This document shows, in pieces, positions 1-8,433 of a stretch of DNA of 64,000 bases. Each line of letters begins with the position of its first letter. The first letter of the stretch is position 1. The DNA comes from Thermohalobaculum sp951813525. Its GTDB lineage: Bacteria > Pseudomonadota > Alphaproteobacteria > Rhodobacterales > Rhodobacteraceae. A program made the translations under genes and the position numbers. Where the stretch lies: contig CATOTJ020000002.1 of assembly GCA_951813525.2 (NCBI GenBank), forward strand, positions 620,001 through 684,000, given 5' to 3'. The notes beneath the pieces were generated by a model, which did not search any database, was not told the DNA's origin, and saw only the letters and a program-made list of their open reading frames with translations.

Positions 1-2
1 TC

Positions 3-971
3 GGTTCGACCGAGGTGGCGCATGTGCTGGCAACGCAGACCATCGTGCAGAAGCGGCCGGGCACGTTGCAGGTCAGGTTCGAAGGTCAAGCAGGCGACGG
101 CGTCGGGCCGAAGGACATGATCCTTTACCTGATGGGCGTGATCGGAGCGGGCGGCGGCGATGGATATGCGCTGGAATATGGCGGATCGGCAGTGCGGGCC
201 CTGGATATCGAGGGGCGCCTGACGATCTGTAATATGTCGATCGAGTGCGGTGCCAAGATGGGGATGGTGGCGCCGGATGACGTCACATTCGACTATCTGG
301 AAGGCCGCCGTTATGCACCGCGCGGCGCCGCGTTCGACGCGGCGATTGCCCATTGGCGCAGCCTGACATCGGACCCGGGCGCGGTATTTGACCGCGAAGT
401 GGTGATCGATATGGCCGATATTGCACCGCAGATCACATGGGGGACCAGCCCTGAACACGTTCTGGCGGTCGATGACCGCGTGCCGGACCCGGCAGCGGCA
501 CCGGATGGCAAACGGGCGGCTTGGCAGGAGGCTTTGGCCTATATGGATCTGACGCCCGGCACGGCACTGCAAGATGTGCCGGTCGATCATGTTTTTATCG
601 GGTCCTGTACGAATTCGCGGATGTCAGATTTGAAGGCCGCGGCCCGGATTGTCGATGGCCGCAAGGTTGCGGGCGGGGTCACGGCCTGGGTTGTGCCAGG
701 ATCGCAGGCGGTCAAGGCCGAGGCAGAGGCTGCGGGACTGGATGCGGTGTTTCGCGCGGCGGGTTTTGAATGGCGCGAGCCGGGCTGTTCGCAATGCGTT
801 GCCGCAAATGGCGAAACGGTGGCGCCGGGGCAGCGCACGGTATCCACGACGAACCGCAATTTTGAAGGCCGTCAGGGACCGCGGGCAAGAACCCATCTGG
901 CCAGTCCGGCCATGGCAGCCGCTGCGGCGGTCACCGGGCGCATCACCGATGTGCGCACGTTGGAGGTTTAG
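3..971 (+). CDS. leuC: 3-isopropylmalate dehydratase large subunit (5'-truncated by window edge)
   Basis: Large subunit of isopropylmalate isomerase, which converts 2-isopropylmalate to 3-isopropylmalate in leucine biosynthesis in the cytoplasm together with LeuD. About 322 residues are visible, against a usual length near 470, so the N-terminal third lies before the window. The reading frame is already open at base 3 (G-S-T-E-V-A-H-V-L-A-T-Q-T). The three Cys ligands of the 4Fe-4S cluster are present: the Cys of GSCTNSR (codon 606-608) and the two of PGCSQC (786-788, 795-797). The STTNRNFEGRQG signature near the C-terminus is also typical. The leuD start follows 3 bp after the stop, with its GGAGGT ribosome site inside the end of this gene. 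A homoaconitase-like or methylthioalkylmalate-type isomerase cannot be fully excluded, but the leuD pairing favours LeuC. Confidence 0.93.
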   Translation, partial: GSTEVAHVLATQTIVQKRPGTLQVRFEGQAGDGVGPKDMILYLMGVIGAGGGDGYALEYGGSAVRALDIEGRLTICNMSIECGAKMGMVAPDDVTFDYLEGRRYAPRGAAFDAAIAHWRSLTSDPGAVFDREVVIDMADIAPQITWGTSPEHVLAVDDRVPDPAAAPDGKRAAWQEALAYMDLTPGTALQDVPVDHVFIGSCTNSRMSDLKAAARIVDGRKVAGGVTAWVVPGSQAVKAEAEAAGLDAVFRAAGFEWREPGCSQCVAANGETVAPGQRTVSTTNRNFEGRQGPRARTHLASPAMAAAAAVTGRITDVRTLEV

Positions 972-974
972 GGC

Positions 975-1592
975 ATGCAAACCTTTACCAGCCTGTCGGG
1001 ATCTGCGGCGCCATTGATGGCGGCCAATGTGAACACGGATGTCATCATCAGGATCGAGCGGCTGTCCGATTACGAGCGCGATGCGCTGGAGCCGTTTGCC
1101 TTTGAAGCCTGGCGGTTCACCGAGGATGGGGCCGAAGACCCTGAGTTCGTATTGAACCAGGCGCAGTGGCGCGGCGCGCCGATCCTGTTGGCCGGACCGA
1201 ATTTTGGCTGCGGGTCTTCGCGCGAAGGTGCGGTTTGGGCATTGAACTGTATCGGTGTGCGGGCCGTGATTGCGCCGAGCTTTGGTGGGATCTTTCGCAA
1301 CAACTGCTATCAGAACGGCACCTTACCGGTGGTCCTGCCCGAAGAAACGGTGGCCGCGTTTGCCGAGATCGCGCGAGCGCAGCCCGATGCGCCATTCACG
1401 GTCGATCTGGAGCGCTGCGTTGTCGTGCCGCCGAACGGGGCGCCGGTTGCGTTCGAGATCGACGGCCTAAGGCGCCAGGGCCTGTTGAAGGGGTTAGACG
1501 ATCTTGGCCTGACGGCGGAACGTATGCCCGAGATCGCGGCCTTTCAGGACCGCGACCGCGAGGTGCGGCCCTGGGTTTGGATCGACGGATAG
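975..1592 (+). CDS. leuD: 3-isopropylmalate dehydratase small subunit
   Basis: Small (swivel-domain) subunit of isopropylmalate isomerase, the partner of LeuC in the leucine pathway. The product is 205 residues, the normal length for LeuD. The substrate-recognition segment GPNFGCGSSREGAVWAL lies near residues 74-90, followed by the FGGIFRNNCYQNG block. The ATG sits 8 bp after a GGAGGT sequence in the tail of leuC, so the two are very probably cotranscribed and translationally linked. The next gene, a dehalogenase, starts 36 bp downstream in the same direction and may share the transcript. Confidence 0.95.
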   Translation: MQTFTSLSGSAAPLMAANVNTDVIIRIERLSDYERDALEPFAFEAWRFTEDGAEDPEFVLNQAQWRGAPILLAGPNFGCGSSREGAVWALNCIGVRAVIAPSFGGIFRNNCYQNGTLPVVLPEETVAAFAEIARAQPDAPFTVDLERCVVVPPNGAPVAFEIDGLRRQGLLKGLDDLGLTAERMPEIAAFQDRDREVRPWVWIDG

Positions 1593-1627
1593 GCTGGTTA
1601 TCAGCGAATTCGTGAAAGGGGCGGGGT

Positions 1628-2353
1628 ATGGAACAGGGCATCGATCAGGTCAAAGCGCTGCTGTTCGACACATTCGGCACAGTTGTCGATTGGCGCGGAT
1701 CGATCATGCGCGAAGGCGCCCGGTTCGGGGCACGTCACGGCATTGAGGATATCGATTGGGAGGCGTTCGCGCTGGCCTGGCGCGCCGGATATCAGCCCGG
1801 CATGCAAAAGGTTCGGTCAGGCGCGCGCGGATGGACGACGATCGACACGATCCACCGCGAACGGCTGGACGAGATCGTGGCCGAGTTTGGCCTGGCCGGA
1901 CGGGTGGACACAGCGCTGCGCGATGAAATGAACCTTTGGTGGCACCAGCTTGATCCCTGGCCCGATGCGGTCCCGGGGCTGCGGCGTTTGTCGCGCGCGT
2001 TTATCATCGGGCCCTTATCGAACGGGTCCACGCCGCTGCTGGTGAACATGGCCAAACGCGCCGGTTTGCCCTGGGATGTGATCGGGTCGTCGGATGCGAC
2101 CCGCGCCTATAAACCGATGCCCGAGGCGTATTTGAACGCGTGCCGGGCTTTGGGAATGGCGCCCGGCGAGGTGATGATGTGCGCTGCCCATAACGACGAT
2201 CTGGCCGCGGCGCGCGTGCAGGGCATGCGAACAGCCTATGTAAACCGGCCCGATGAATATGGCCCGGATCAGGAGCGCGATTTCGGCGCGACCGACAACT
2301 GGGACATCATCACCGATCATGTTGCCGGTATCGCCGAGGCGTTGGGATGCTGA
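1628..2353 (+). CDS. HAD-family (S)-2-haloacid dehalogenase type II-like protein
   Basis: A 241-residue cytoplasmic hydrolase of the haloacid dehalogenase superfamily, closest in layout to L-2-haloacid dehalogenases. The nucleophile is Asp14 in LLFDTFGTVVDWR, where Trp-Arg after the motif is typical of the type II dehalogenase subgroup. Motif II is LSNGS and the motif III Lys lies in RAYKPMPEAY. The aspartate motif is in AAHNDDLAAAR. Type II members remove halide from short 2-haloalkanoates with inversion, but family members are often annotated too narrowly, so the true substrate is open. The ATG has a GGGGCGGGG stretch just upstream. It lies after leuCD with 35 bp between. Confidence 0.82.
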   Translation: MEQGIDQVKALLFDTFGTVVDWRGSIMREGARFGARHGIEDIDWEAFALAWRAGYQPGMQKVRSGARGWTTIDTIHRERLDEIVAEFGLAGRVDTALRDEMNLWWHQLDPWPDAVPGLRRLSRAFIIGPLSNGSTPLLVNMAKRAGLPWDVIGSSDATRAYKPMPEAYLNACRALGMAPGEVMMCAAHNDDLAAARVQGMRTAYVNRPDEYGPDQERDFGATDNWDIITDHVAGIAEALGC

Positions 2354-2416
2354 TTGGGGTTGAATTCGGGTCGCAATTATTACATTACTAAATGGTTAAC
2401 TATAAGGAGAAGGTTG

Positions 2417-2824
2417 ATGACACCCGATCTCACATGGCTGGCCTGGACGGCAGTGCTGACCGCAATTTTGTGGGTCCCCTATATCGTTGGCCTGGCCATG
2501 GCCAATGGCGGCGCATCCGCTGCGTCCTATCGCGACCCGACCCCGCCGGAACTGCCCGCCTGGGTTAAACGCTGCAATCGCGCGCACTTGAATTCGGTCG
2601 AAACCCTGGCGCCGTTTGCGGTTCTGATCCTGATCGCCCACGTCACCGGTGCGGCGAACGAGACGACGGCGTTATGGGCTGCGGTGTTCTTTTATTCCCG
2701 GGTTGCCCATGCCGTCGTTTATTGGATCGGCATTCCGTATGTGCGCACGCTCGCGTTTGTGGTCGGATTGCTGTCGACGCTGATTATCTTCTACGAGGTG
2801 ATGACGGTGGCACCAGCCGCCTGA
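2417..2824 (+). CDS. MAPEG-family integral membrane protein
   Basis: A 135-residue inner-membrane protein with four predicted hydrophobic spans, matching the membrane-associated eicosanoid/glutathione metabolism (MAPEG) family. The family core RCNRAHLNSVETLAPF lies around residues 50-66, followed by SRVAHAVVYWIGIPYVRT. Bacterial MAPEG proteins are often glutathione-dependent, but their substrates are mostly unknown. I chose the ATG at 2417 because AAGGAGA (2404-2410) sits just upstream and MTPDLTWLAWTAV opens the first span; the frame is open further upstream but has no ribosome site. The 63-bp gap before it is unusually A+T-rich for this window and may hold the promoter. Confidence 0.82.
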   Translation: MTPDLTWLAWTAVLTAILWVPYIVGLAMANGGASAASYRDPTPPELPAWVKRCNRAHLNSVETLAPFAVLILIAHVTGAANETTALWAAVFFYSRVAHAVVYWIGIPYVRTLAFVVGLLSTLIIFYEVMTVAPAA

Positions 2825-2832
2825 TTGGGCTG

Positions 2833-2862
2833 GCGCCCGGGCGGGCTTGTTCTGCCCGGCGC
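2833..2862. terminator. Candidate bidirectional terminator hairpin
   Basis: GCGCCCGGGC (2833-2842) can pair with GCCCGGCGC (2854-2862), with one bulged base. It lies between the convergent MAPEG and dioxygenase genes. There is no convincing T-run, so the call rests on position and G+C-rich symmetry. Confidence 0.35.
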
Positions 2863-2872
2863 TCGGCTGAAC

Positions 2873-3721
2873 TCAGCGCCCGCGCGGCGCGCCACCCGCC
2901 AGGGTGATCCGCCACATCTCGCGCCGATGGCCGTCATAGTCATTGATGGCGCAATGCTGTGACGATCGGTTGTCCCAAATGACGACCGTGCCGGGGCGCC
3001 AGCGAATGCGGGCAGTAAATTCGGGCTGAATTTGGTGCTGGAAAAGATAGTCCAGAAGATCTTCGCTTTCCTGAGGCGACCAGCCTTCGAACCCGATTGT
3101 GTGCGAGCGATTGATATAGAGTGCAGGGCGCCCGGTTTCCGGATGAATGCGAACAACCGGGTGCGACGCGGTCATCGTGTCACCCTTGCCTGTCCCGGTC
3201 ATTGTGCCGGTGGACAAATGCGTGGTGCGCAAGGCGGAGGCATTCTTGGCCGAGCTGGAGATGGCCTTCAGACCGGCAAGAAGATCGCGCAGGCCCGGCG
3301 ATAGCGCATCATAGGCGCGGTGCTGGCACGCAAATATCGTATCGCCGCCTGCCTCCGGCGTTTCGATGCACATCAGCATCGTCGCCTTTGGCGGCTGTTG
3401 GCGATAGGTCGTGTCCGAGTGCCACATGCCGCCGAAATTTGAGGTCTGTTCGGGTTCCTTGATGATCACCGTGATTTCCGGATGATCGTCGATGCCGGTT
3501 GCGAACGGGTAGGGAACCGGGGCACCAAAACGCCGGGCTATGGCCAGGTAAGCCTGTGCGTCGAGCATCTGGTCGCGAAAGACCAAGACCTGATGGCCTA
3601 GAAAGGCCTGATAGACGTCCGAGAATTCGGCTTCATCCAATCTGGCGAGGTCTGTTCCCGGCATCTCGGCACCCAAAGCGCCTGAAAGCGGAACCGGTGC
3701 GACGGTCTGAATCCCATCCAT
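2873..3721 (-). CDS. TauD/TfdA-family Fe(II)/2-oxoglutarate dioxygenase
   Basis: A 282-residue non-heme iron, 2-oxoglutarate-dependent dioxygenase of the taurine dioxygenase type. The iron-binding HxD is His101-Ser-Asp103 (WHSDTT), the distal His is in SSQHCAINDY, and the 2-oxoglutarate-binding Arg is in RREMWRITLAG near the C-terminus. Family members hydroxylate sulfonates, chlorophenoxy acids, gamma-butyrobetaine-like or other small acids; nothing here fixes the substrate, so I give no tauD symbol. The ATG at 3721 is preceded by AGGGAAGG. The frame stays open far upstream (to 4360), but only as antisense to the CoA-transferase gene. It is divergent from that gene with 111 bp between. Confidence 0.87.
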   Translation of the reverse strand: MDGIQTVAPVPLSGALGAEMPGTDLARLDEAEFSDVYQAFLGHQVLVFRDQMLDAQAYLAIARRFGAPVPYPFATGIDDHPEITVIIKEPEQTSNFGGMWHSDTTYRQQPPKATMLMCIETPEAGGDTIFACQHRAYDALSPGLRDLLAGLKAISSSAKNASALRTTHLSTGTMTGTGKGDTMTASHPVVRIHPETGRPALYINRSHTIGFEGWSPQESEDLLDYLFQHQIQPEFTARIRWRPGTVVIWDNRSSQHCAINDYDGHRREMWRITLAGGAPRGR

Positions 3722-3832
3722 GATAGCCTTCCCTTTCACCCGCACGGTCTTGCGGCGCGGCGCGGCACGCTTAGAGTATCGCTTCGCCTGGCCGGTGCAA
3801 ACCGGATCGGCGCCATAGGGGAGATTTCTGGT

Positions 3833-5026
3833 ATGCCGCACAAACCCGCATCGTCGGCGTTGGATCATATCCGGGTGCTGGATCTCACGCGGGTGCGTTC
3901 CGGCCCGACCTGTGTGCGTCAGTTGGCCGATTGGGGCGCCGACGCGATCAAGGTCGAGATGCCCGCCGCACTGGAGGCGGACGGCGCATTGGGGGCCGGG
4001 CGGGCGACGTCTGACTTTCAGAACCTGCATCGGAACAAGCGCGGGATTACGCTCAATCTGAAGGATCCCGACGGATTGCGCGTGTTTCTGAAACTGGTCG
4101 AGGGTGCGGATGTTGTCGTCGAGAATTTCAGGCCGGATGTGAAAACGCGGCTTGGCATTGATTACGACAGTCTGTCGGCAGTGAACCCGCGCATAATCCT
4201 GGCGTCGATCTCTGGGTTCGGGCAGGACGGCCCTTATGCGGCGCGGCCGGGTTTTGACCAGATTGCACAAGGAATGGGCGGTCTGATGTCCATCACCGGA
4301 GCGCCGGGCGAAGGGCCGATGCGGGTCGGTATTCCGGTGGCCGATCTGACATCGGGCCATTTCACAGCGCAGGCGATTCTGATTGCATTGTTGGAACGCG
4401 AGAAATCAGGTCGCGGGCAATGGGTGTCGTCATCGCTGTTGCAGGCACAGATTGCGATGTTGGACTTTCAGGCCTCGCGTTGGTTGATGGCCGGAGAGGT
4501 CGCGGGCCAGGTTGGCAACGATCATCCGACATCCGTGCCGACGGGTTTGTTCCCTTGTTCCGATGGCGCGGTGAACATCGCCGTGTCAGGTGCGGTGATC
4601 TACGGGCGGCTCTGCAACGCGCTGGGCCATCCCGAGTGGATCGAGGATGAACGGTTTGCCACGCAAGATGCGCGTACCGCCAATCGCGACGCGATGAACG
4701 CTGCGATTTCCGATGTCACGAGCGGGATGACAATGGCCGAAGTGGTCGAGACGATGGTGGCAGCCGGTGTTCCGTCGGGACCTGCCAATAAGATTGACGA
4801 AGTCTTTGCGGACCCGCAGGTGCAACATTTGGGGATGGGTGCGGAAATCGAAACCCTGACCCACGGAACGACCCAGATGGTTGCGCAACCGATCAGGATG
4901 AGCCGGACACCGACATCGATGGCCATGCATCCGCCTGACAGAGGCGAGCATACCGACGAGGTTCTGGCCGACGCCGGATTTGCGCAGGAGGAGATCGCCG
5001 ATCTGCGGGCGCGCAATGTGGTTTGA
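3833..5026 (+). CDS. CaiB/BaiF-type class III CoA-transferase
   Basis: A 397-residue CoA-transferase of family III, which moves CoA between carboxylic acids through an enzyme-bound anhydride and thioester. The N-terminus (IRVLDLTRVRSGPTCVRQLADWGADAIKVE, given here only as a landmark at residues 13-42) is typical. The presumed catalytic residue is Asp142 in RPGFDQ. The ATG at 3833 follows AGGGGAGA. The gene precedes an enoyl-CoA hydratase-like protein and a molybdenum hydroxylase, so it may activate a carboxylate for the same route. It could equally be a CaiB/BbsE-like enzyme for an aromatic or betaine acid. No substrate-specific motif was seen. Confidence 0.88.
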   Translation: MPHKPASSALDHIRVLDLTRVRSGPTCVRQLADWGADAIKVEMPAALEADGALGAGRATSDFQNLHRNKRGITLNLKDPDGLRVFLKLVEGADVVVENFRPDVKTRLGIDYDSLSAVNPRIILASISGFGQDGPYAARPGFDQIAQGMGGLMSITGAPGEGPMRVGIPVADLTSGHFTAQAILIALLEREKSGRGQWVSSSLLQAQIAMLDFQASRWLMAGEVAGQVGNDHPTSVPTGLFPCSDGAVNIAVSGAVIYGRLCNALGHPEWIEDERFATQDARTANRDAMNAAISDVTSGMTMAEVVETMVAAGVPSGPANKIDEVFADPQVQHLGMGAEIETLTHGTTQMVAQPIRMSRTPTSMAMHPPDRGEHTDEVLADAGFAQEEIADLRARNVV

Positions 5027-5221
5027 AGTAAGCGATTTGAACCTGCTTTGCCGATCCTGTTCGGCGATGTCGCGCGCAGGGTGCAGCACCAGACGACAAT
5101 AACGCGTTTCATCGAACGGGCCATTCCAGCCCGCCACTCGGCACAGGACGGATGAACGGGCCGCAGAGCCAAGAATGTGGGCGATAGGCCATCAGGCCAT
5201 TCACCGCCACGAGGAGAAGAG

Positions 5222-6007
5222 ATGACCGACAAAATGCTGATGCGCCGGGACGGTGCGATCGGGCACATGATCTTTAATCAGCCCGAAAAGCGCAACGCCG
5301 TCTCGTTGTCGATGTGGGAGCGGGCGTCCGAGATCCTGGACGCGTTTGAAGCGGATCCGGACGTGCGTGTCGTCGTTTTGTCCGGTGCCGGTGGAAAGGC
5401 GTTTGTGTCGGGGGCCGATATTTCGGAGTTCGAGGACAAGCGCGGAACGGCAGAGGCCCAGCAGCATTACAACGCGCAGACCGGCAAGGTTTACGAGCGG
5501 ATCGAGGCGTTCCCAAAACCAACGGTCGCGATGATCGACGGGTTTTGCATCGGCGGCGGTCTGAATCTGGCTTGTGTCTGCGATATTCGGATCTGCTCGG
5601 ACAAATCGCAGTTCGGCATGCCTGCGGCCCGGCTGGCCCTGGGGTATCCCTTCACGGCCATCAAGCGCCTGGCGGCGATTGTCGGTATCGCGAATGCGCG
5701 GGACCTGATGTTCACGGCGCGGCGGATCGATGCCGAGCATGCAGCCAGGATCGGCTTGGTACAGCAGGTCGTGCTTGAAAGCGCGTTGGAAGCGGTGGTT
5801 TCCGAGTATGCAGGCGGCATCGCCGACAATGCACCGCTGACGGTTGCTACGATGAAATTCATTTCGACCCAGGTGCTTGCCGATCCGGGCGAGCGCGATT
5901 TGGCGCGCTGCGACGAGATGGTCGCGCGTTGCTTTGCCTCCGAAGATTTCAAGGAGGGGCGGCGGGCGTTTATGGAAAAGCGCAAGGCGGAATTTCAAGG
6001 ACGCTGA
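5222..6007 (+). CDS. Enoyl-CoA hydratase/isomerase (crotonase) family protein
   Basis: A 261-residue crotonase-fold protein. The oxyanion-hole segments are GGKAFVSGADISEF (about residues 59-72) and DGFCIGGGLNLA (about 106-118). The place where classical enoyl-CoA hydratases carry their first catalytic Glu (in a G-x-P-E stretch) reads FGMPAARLALGYP here, so that Glu is an Ala. It may therefore not be a simple hydratase; isomerase, hydrolase or decarboxylase activity is possible. The ATG at 5222 follows GAGGAGAAGAG. The 195-bp gap before it (5027-5221) holds no gene or clear signal that I can see. It lies between the CoA-transferase and the molybdenum hydroxylase and is probably in their operon. 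Confidence 0.85.
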   Translation: MTDKMLMRRDGAIGHMIFNQPEKRNAVSLSMWERASEILDAFEADPDVRVVVLSGAGGKAFVSGADISEFEDKRGTAEAQQHYNAQTGKVYERIEAFPKPTVAMIDGFCIGGGLNLACVCDIRICSDKSQFGMPAARLALGYPFTAIKRLAAIVGIANARDLMFTARRIDAEHAARIGLVQQVVLESALEAVVSEYAGGIADNAPLTVATMKFISTQVLADPGERDLARCDEMVARCFASEDFKEGRRAFMEKRKAEFQGR

Positions 6008-6085
6008 CCGGTATCGAAGCGCCCGGGATAGAAGGTTGCAGCCCGCGCCGGTCCGGGAAACCGAGCCGGGCAAGGAGAAGACGAA

Positions 6086-8395
6086 ATGGAAAAGTTCGCG
6101 GCCTTTCAGGGGCGATTGGAAGATGCCCGCTTTGTCACCGGGGCCGGGTACTATGCGACCGATCTGGTGGCCGATGGAATGGTACACGCCGCTGTTGCGC
6201 GGGCCAGTGCAGCCCCGGCACGGTTGCTGTCCGTCGATGTCGGGGCGGCGCGCGCGGCGCCCGGTGTCCTGGCGGTCTATACGGCCGCAGAATTGGCAGA
6301 TGGCGGCCCGACCCACATGCCTTGCGGCCCGAACCTGCCCATGACAAATGGCGAGCCTGCCTTTCAGGCGGCACGGCCCATTCTGGCGACCGGGCAGGTG
6401 CGCTATGTCGGTGAAGCCATTGCCTTTGTTGTGGCGGCCAGCGTCGAGGCCGCGCGCGATTCGGCGGAAATGATCGAGATCGAGTACGACGAGACCGATC
6501 CGGTCACAACTTCGCTGTCGGCCCGCACGGATGGTGCGCCGAGCGTTCATGCCGAGGTGCCGGACAATGTTGCCTATGTCTGGTCCCGGGGCGATCACGA
6601 CGCGGCGCGCGCGGCGCTGGATCGCGCGCCGCGCAAAGTTCAATTGTCGAGCGCCGTCAGCCGGATTGCCGTTCATGCCATGGAGCCGCGGGCCTGCCTG
6701 GGCCGGGTTGCCGATGATGGCCGCCTGACGCTGGAAAGTTGTTCGCAAAGCCCGCATGCGATCAAGGGACAGTTGGCTGCGATCTTCGGCATCGATCCAT
6801 CAGAGATGCGCGTGATCACCCACGATGTGGGCGGCTCGTTCGGGATGAAGATCACGTCCTATGTCGAGGATGTTCTGTGCCTTCACGCCGCTCGTGATCT
6901 GGGTCGGCCAGTGAAATGGGTTGCCGACCGGACCGAGGCGGCGCTGGTCGACGATCATGGCCGGGACATGCGGTTCGACGGCGAGCTTGGATTTGACGAC
7001 GACGGCAATCTTTTGGGTCTGCATGTGCATTGGGACATCAATATCGGCGCTTACTTGCAGGGGCGCTCGCTGGGCGGGTTGGGTAATCTTGGCGGAATTT
7101 CCGGTGTCTACCGGATCGGGCCGACGGCGGCGGAGGCCTACGGCGTCTATACCCACACCCATACGACCGGACCTTATCGCGGGGCCGGGCGGCCCGAGGC
7201 GACTTATTGCATCGAACGTCTGTTGGATCTGGCGGCAGCAGATCTGGGGGTGGACCCGTTCGAGCTGCGCCGCCGGAACCTGGTCGCGCCGGACGAGATG
7301 CCCTGGAACACGGGTTTTGTGTTCGAATATGACTGCGGCGAGTTTGAAGAAGATATGAATGTCGCCAGCGCTCAGGCGGATCTGTCAGGGTTCCCGGCTC
7401 GCAAGGCAGCGTCGGAGGCGGTTGGGCGACTGCGCGGAATCGGCGTTGCCAATCCGATCGAGGTGGCTGGCGGACCTTTTGTGAAACCCGGCGCCGATCA
7501 TTGCCGGATCACGGTTAATGGCGACGGCGGTGCCGTCATTCATGCCGGGGCCATGTCGGTCGGGCAGGGGTTGGAGACCGCGTTTTCCACCATGGTGTCA
7601 CAGGCGTTCGATGTCCCGTTGGACCAGATCGATTACCGGCAGGGCGATACCGACGATTTGCCGGGCGGGCGGGGATCCGGCGGATCGGCGTCAGCGCCGA
7701 CCGGCGGGTCTGCGCTTGTCTTGGCCATGGACAAGGTCATCGCCAAGGGCATAGCGACCGCGGCCGATATGCTGGAAGTCGGCGAAAGCGATGTCGTGTT
7801 CGAGGCCGGGTCGTTCCGGGTCGCGGGAACGGATCGGCAGGTGTCGCTTCCCGAAGTGGCTGGGAAGTTGGAGGAGGAGGGCGGCGCTCTGAACGGCCAG
7901 TCGCAATTTGAGCCGAGCAAGGTAACGTTCCCGAACGGGTGCCATATCTGCGAGGTGGAAGTCGACCCGGAGACCGGCGTTGCCACGATCGAACGCTATA
8001 CGGTTGCCGAAGATGTCGGCAAAGCGCTGTCGCCTGTTCTGTTGTCGGGCCAGATGCATGGCGGCATCGCCATGGGGGTCGGACAAACGATGATGGAGCG
8101 GATGTATTACGACCCGGAGACGGCTCAGCCCCTGACGGCAAGCTTTATGGATTACGCGATGCCGCGGGCCGAACTGCTGCCTGACCTGGATTTTACAATC
8201 CGCGAGGTGCCGACCAAGGTGAACCCGGTCGGCGCCAAGGGCGTGGGTGAAGCGGGGTCTGTCGGATCGCTGGCCGCATCAGTGAATGCTGTCATAAACG
8301 CGTTGGCGCCGTTGGGAATCCGGCATCTGGAAATGCCGATGACGCCCGCGCGTGTCTGGGCCGCAATTCAGGAAGCGAGATCGGGGCAGACATAG
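6086..8395 (+). CDS. Xanthine dehydrogenase-family molybdopterin-binding (large) subunit
   Basis: A 769-residue molybdenum hydroxylase large subunit of the aldehyde oxidase / CO dehydrogenase CoxL superfamily. The N-terminal a/b-hammerhead domain (about 1-130) precedes the molybdopterin-binding domains. Family landmarks include VGGSFGMK, GPYRGAGRPEA, and the C-terminal GVGEAGSVGS, whose Glu is the catalytic base of the family. The CoxL-specific AYxCSFR loop is not present, so CO oxidation is unlikely. Enzymes of this kind hydroxylate aldehydes, N-heterocycles or CoA-bound aromatics. The usual FAD and 2Fe-2S subunit genes are absent from both sides. The ATG at 6086 follows AAGGAGAAGACGAA. Confidence 0.86.
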   Translation: MEKFAAFQGRLEDARFVTGAGYYATDLVADGMVHAAVARASAAPARLLSVDVGAARAAPGVLAVYTAAELADGGPTHMPCGPNLPMTNGEPAFQAARPILATGQVRYVGEAIAFVVAASVEAARDSAEMIEIEYDETDPVTTSLSARTDGAPSVHAEVPDNVAYVWSRGDHDAARAALDRAPRKVQLSSAVSRIAVHAMEPRACLGRVADDGRLTLESCSQSPHAIKGQLAAIFGIDPSEMRVITHDVGGSFGMKITSYVEDVLCLHAARDLGRPVKWVADRTEAALVDDHGRDMRFDGELGFDDDGNLLGLHVHWDINIGAYLQGRSLGGLGNLGGISGVYRIGPTAAEAYGVYTHTHTTGPYRGAGRPEATYCIERLLDLAAADLGVDPFELRRRNLVAPDEMPWNTGFVFEYDCGEFEEDMNVASAQADLSGFPARKAASEAVGRLRGIGVANPIEVAGGPFVKPGADHCRITVNGDGGAVIHAGAMSVGQGLETAFSTMVSQAFDVPLDQIDYRQGDTDDLPGGRGSGGSASAPTGGSALVLAMDKVIAKGIATAADMLEVGESDVVFEAGSFRVAGTDRQVSLPEVAGKLEEEGGALNGQSQFEPSKVTFPNGCHICEVEVDPETGVATIERYTVAEDVGKALSPVLLSGQMHGGIAMGVGQTMMERMYYDPETAQPLTASFMDYAMPRAELLPDLDFTIREVPTKVNPVGAKGVGEAGSVGSLAASVNAVINALAPLGIRHLEMPMTPARVWAAIQEARSGQT

Positions 8396-8433
8396 GATTT
8401 GGGCGTGCCGCGAAATCGCAGTTTTATCGAGGT

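Noticed and set aside
3792..3805. CCGGT-GCAA-ACCGG inverted repeat in the divergent region before the CoA-transferase
   Set aside because: Arms of only 5 bp in G+C-rich DNA are expected by chance; no further support.
2873..4360. A 495-residue minus-strand frame over the TauD-like and CoA-transferase genes
   Set aside because: Only the part up to 3721 shows dioxygenase sequence; the rest is antisense to a clear CoA-transferase gene with no family resemblance.
5201..6757. A 518-residue minus-strand frame
   Set aside because: It lies opposite the enoyl-CoA hydratase and molybdenum hydroxylase genes and its translation is rich in Arg/His/Pro without domain motifs, typical of antisense in G+C-rich DNA.
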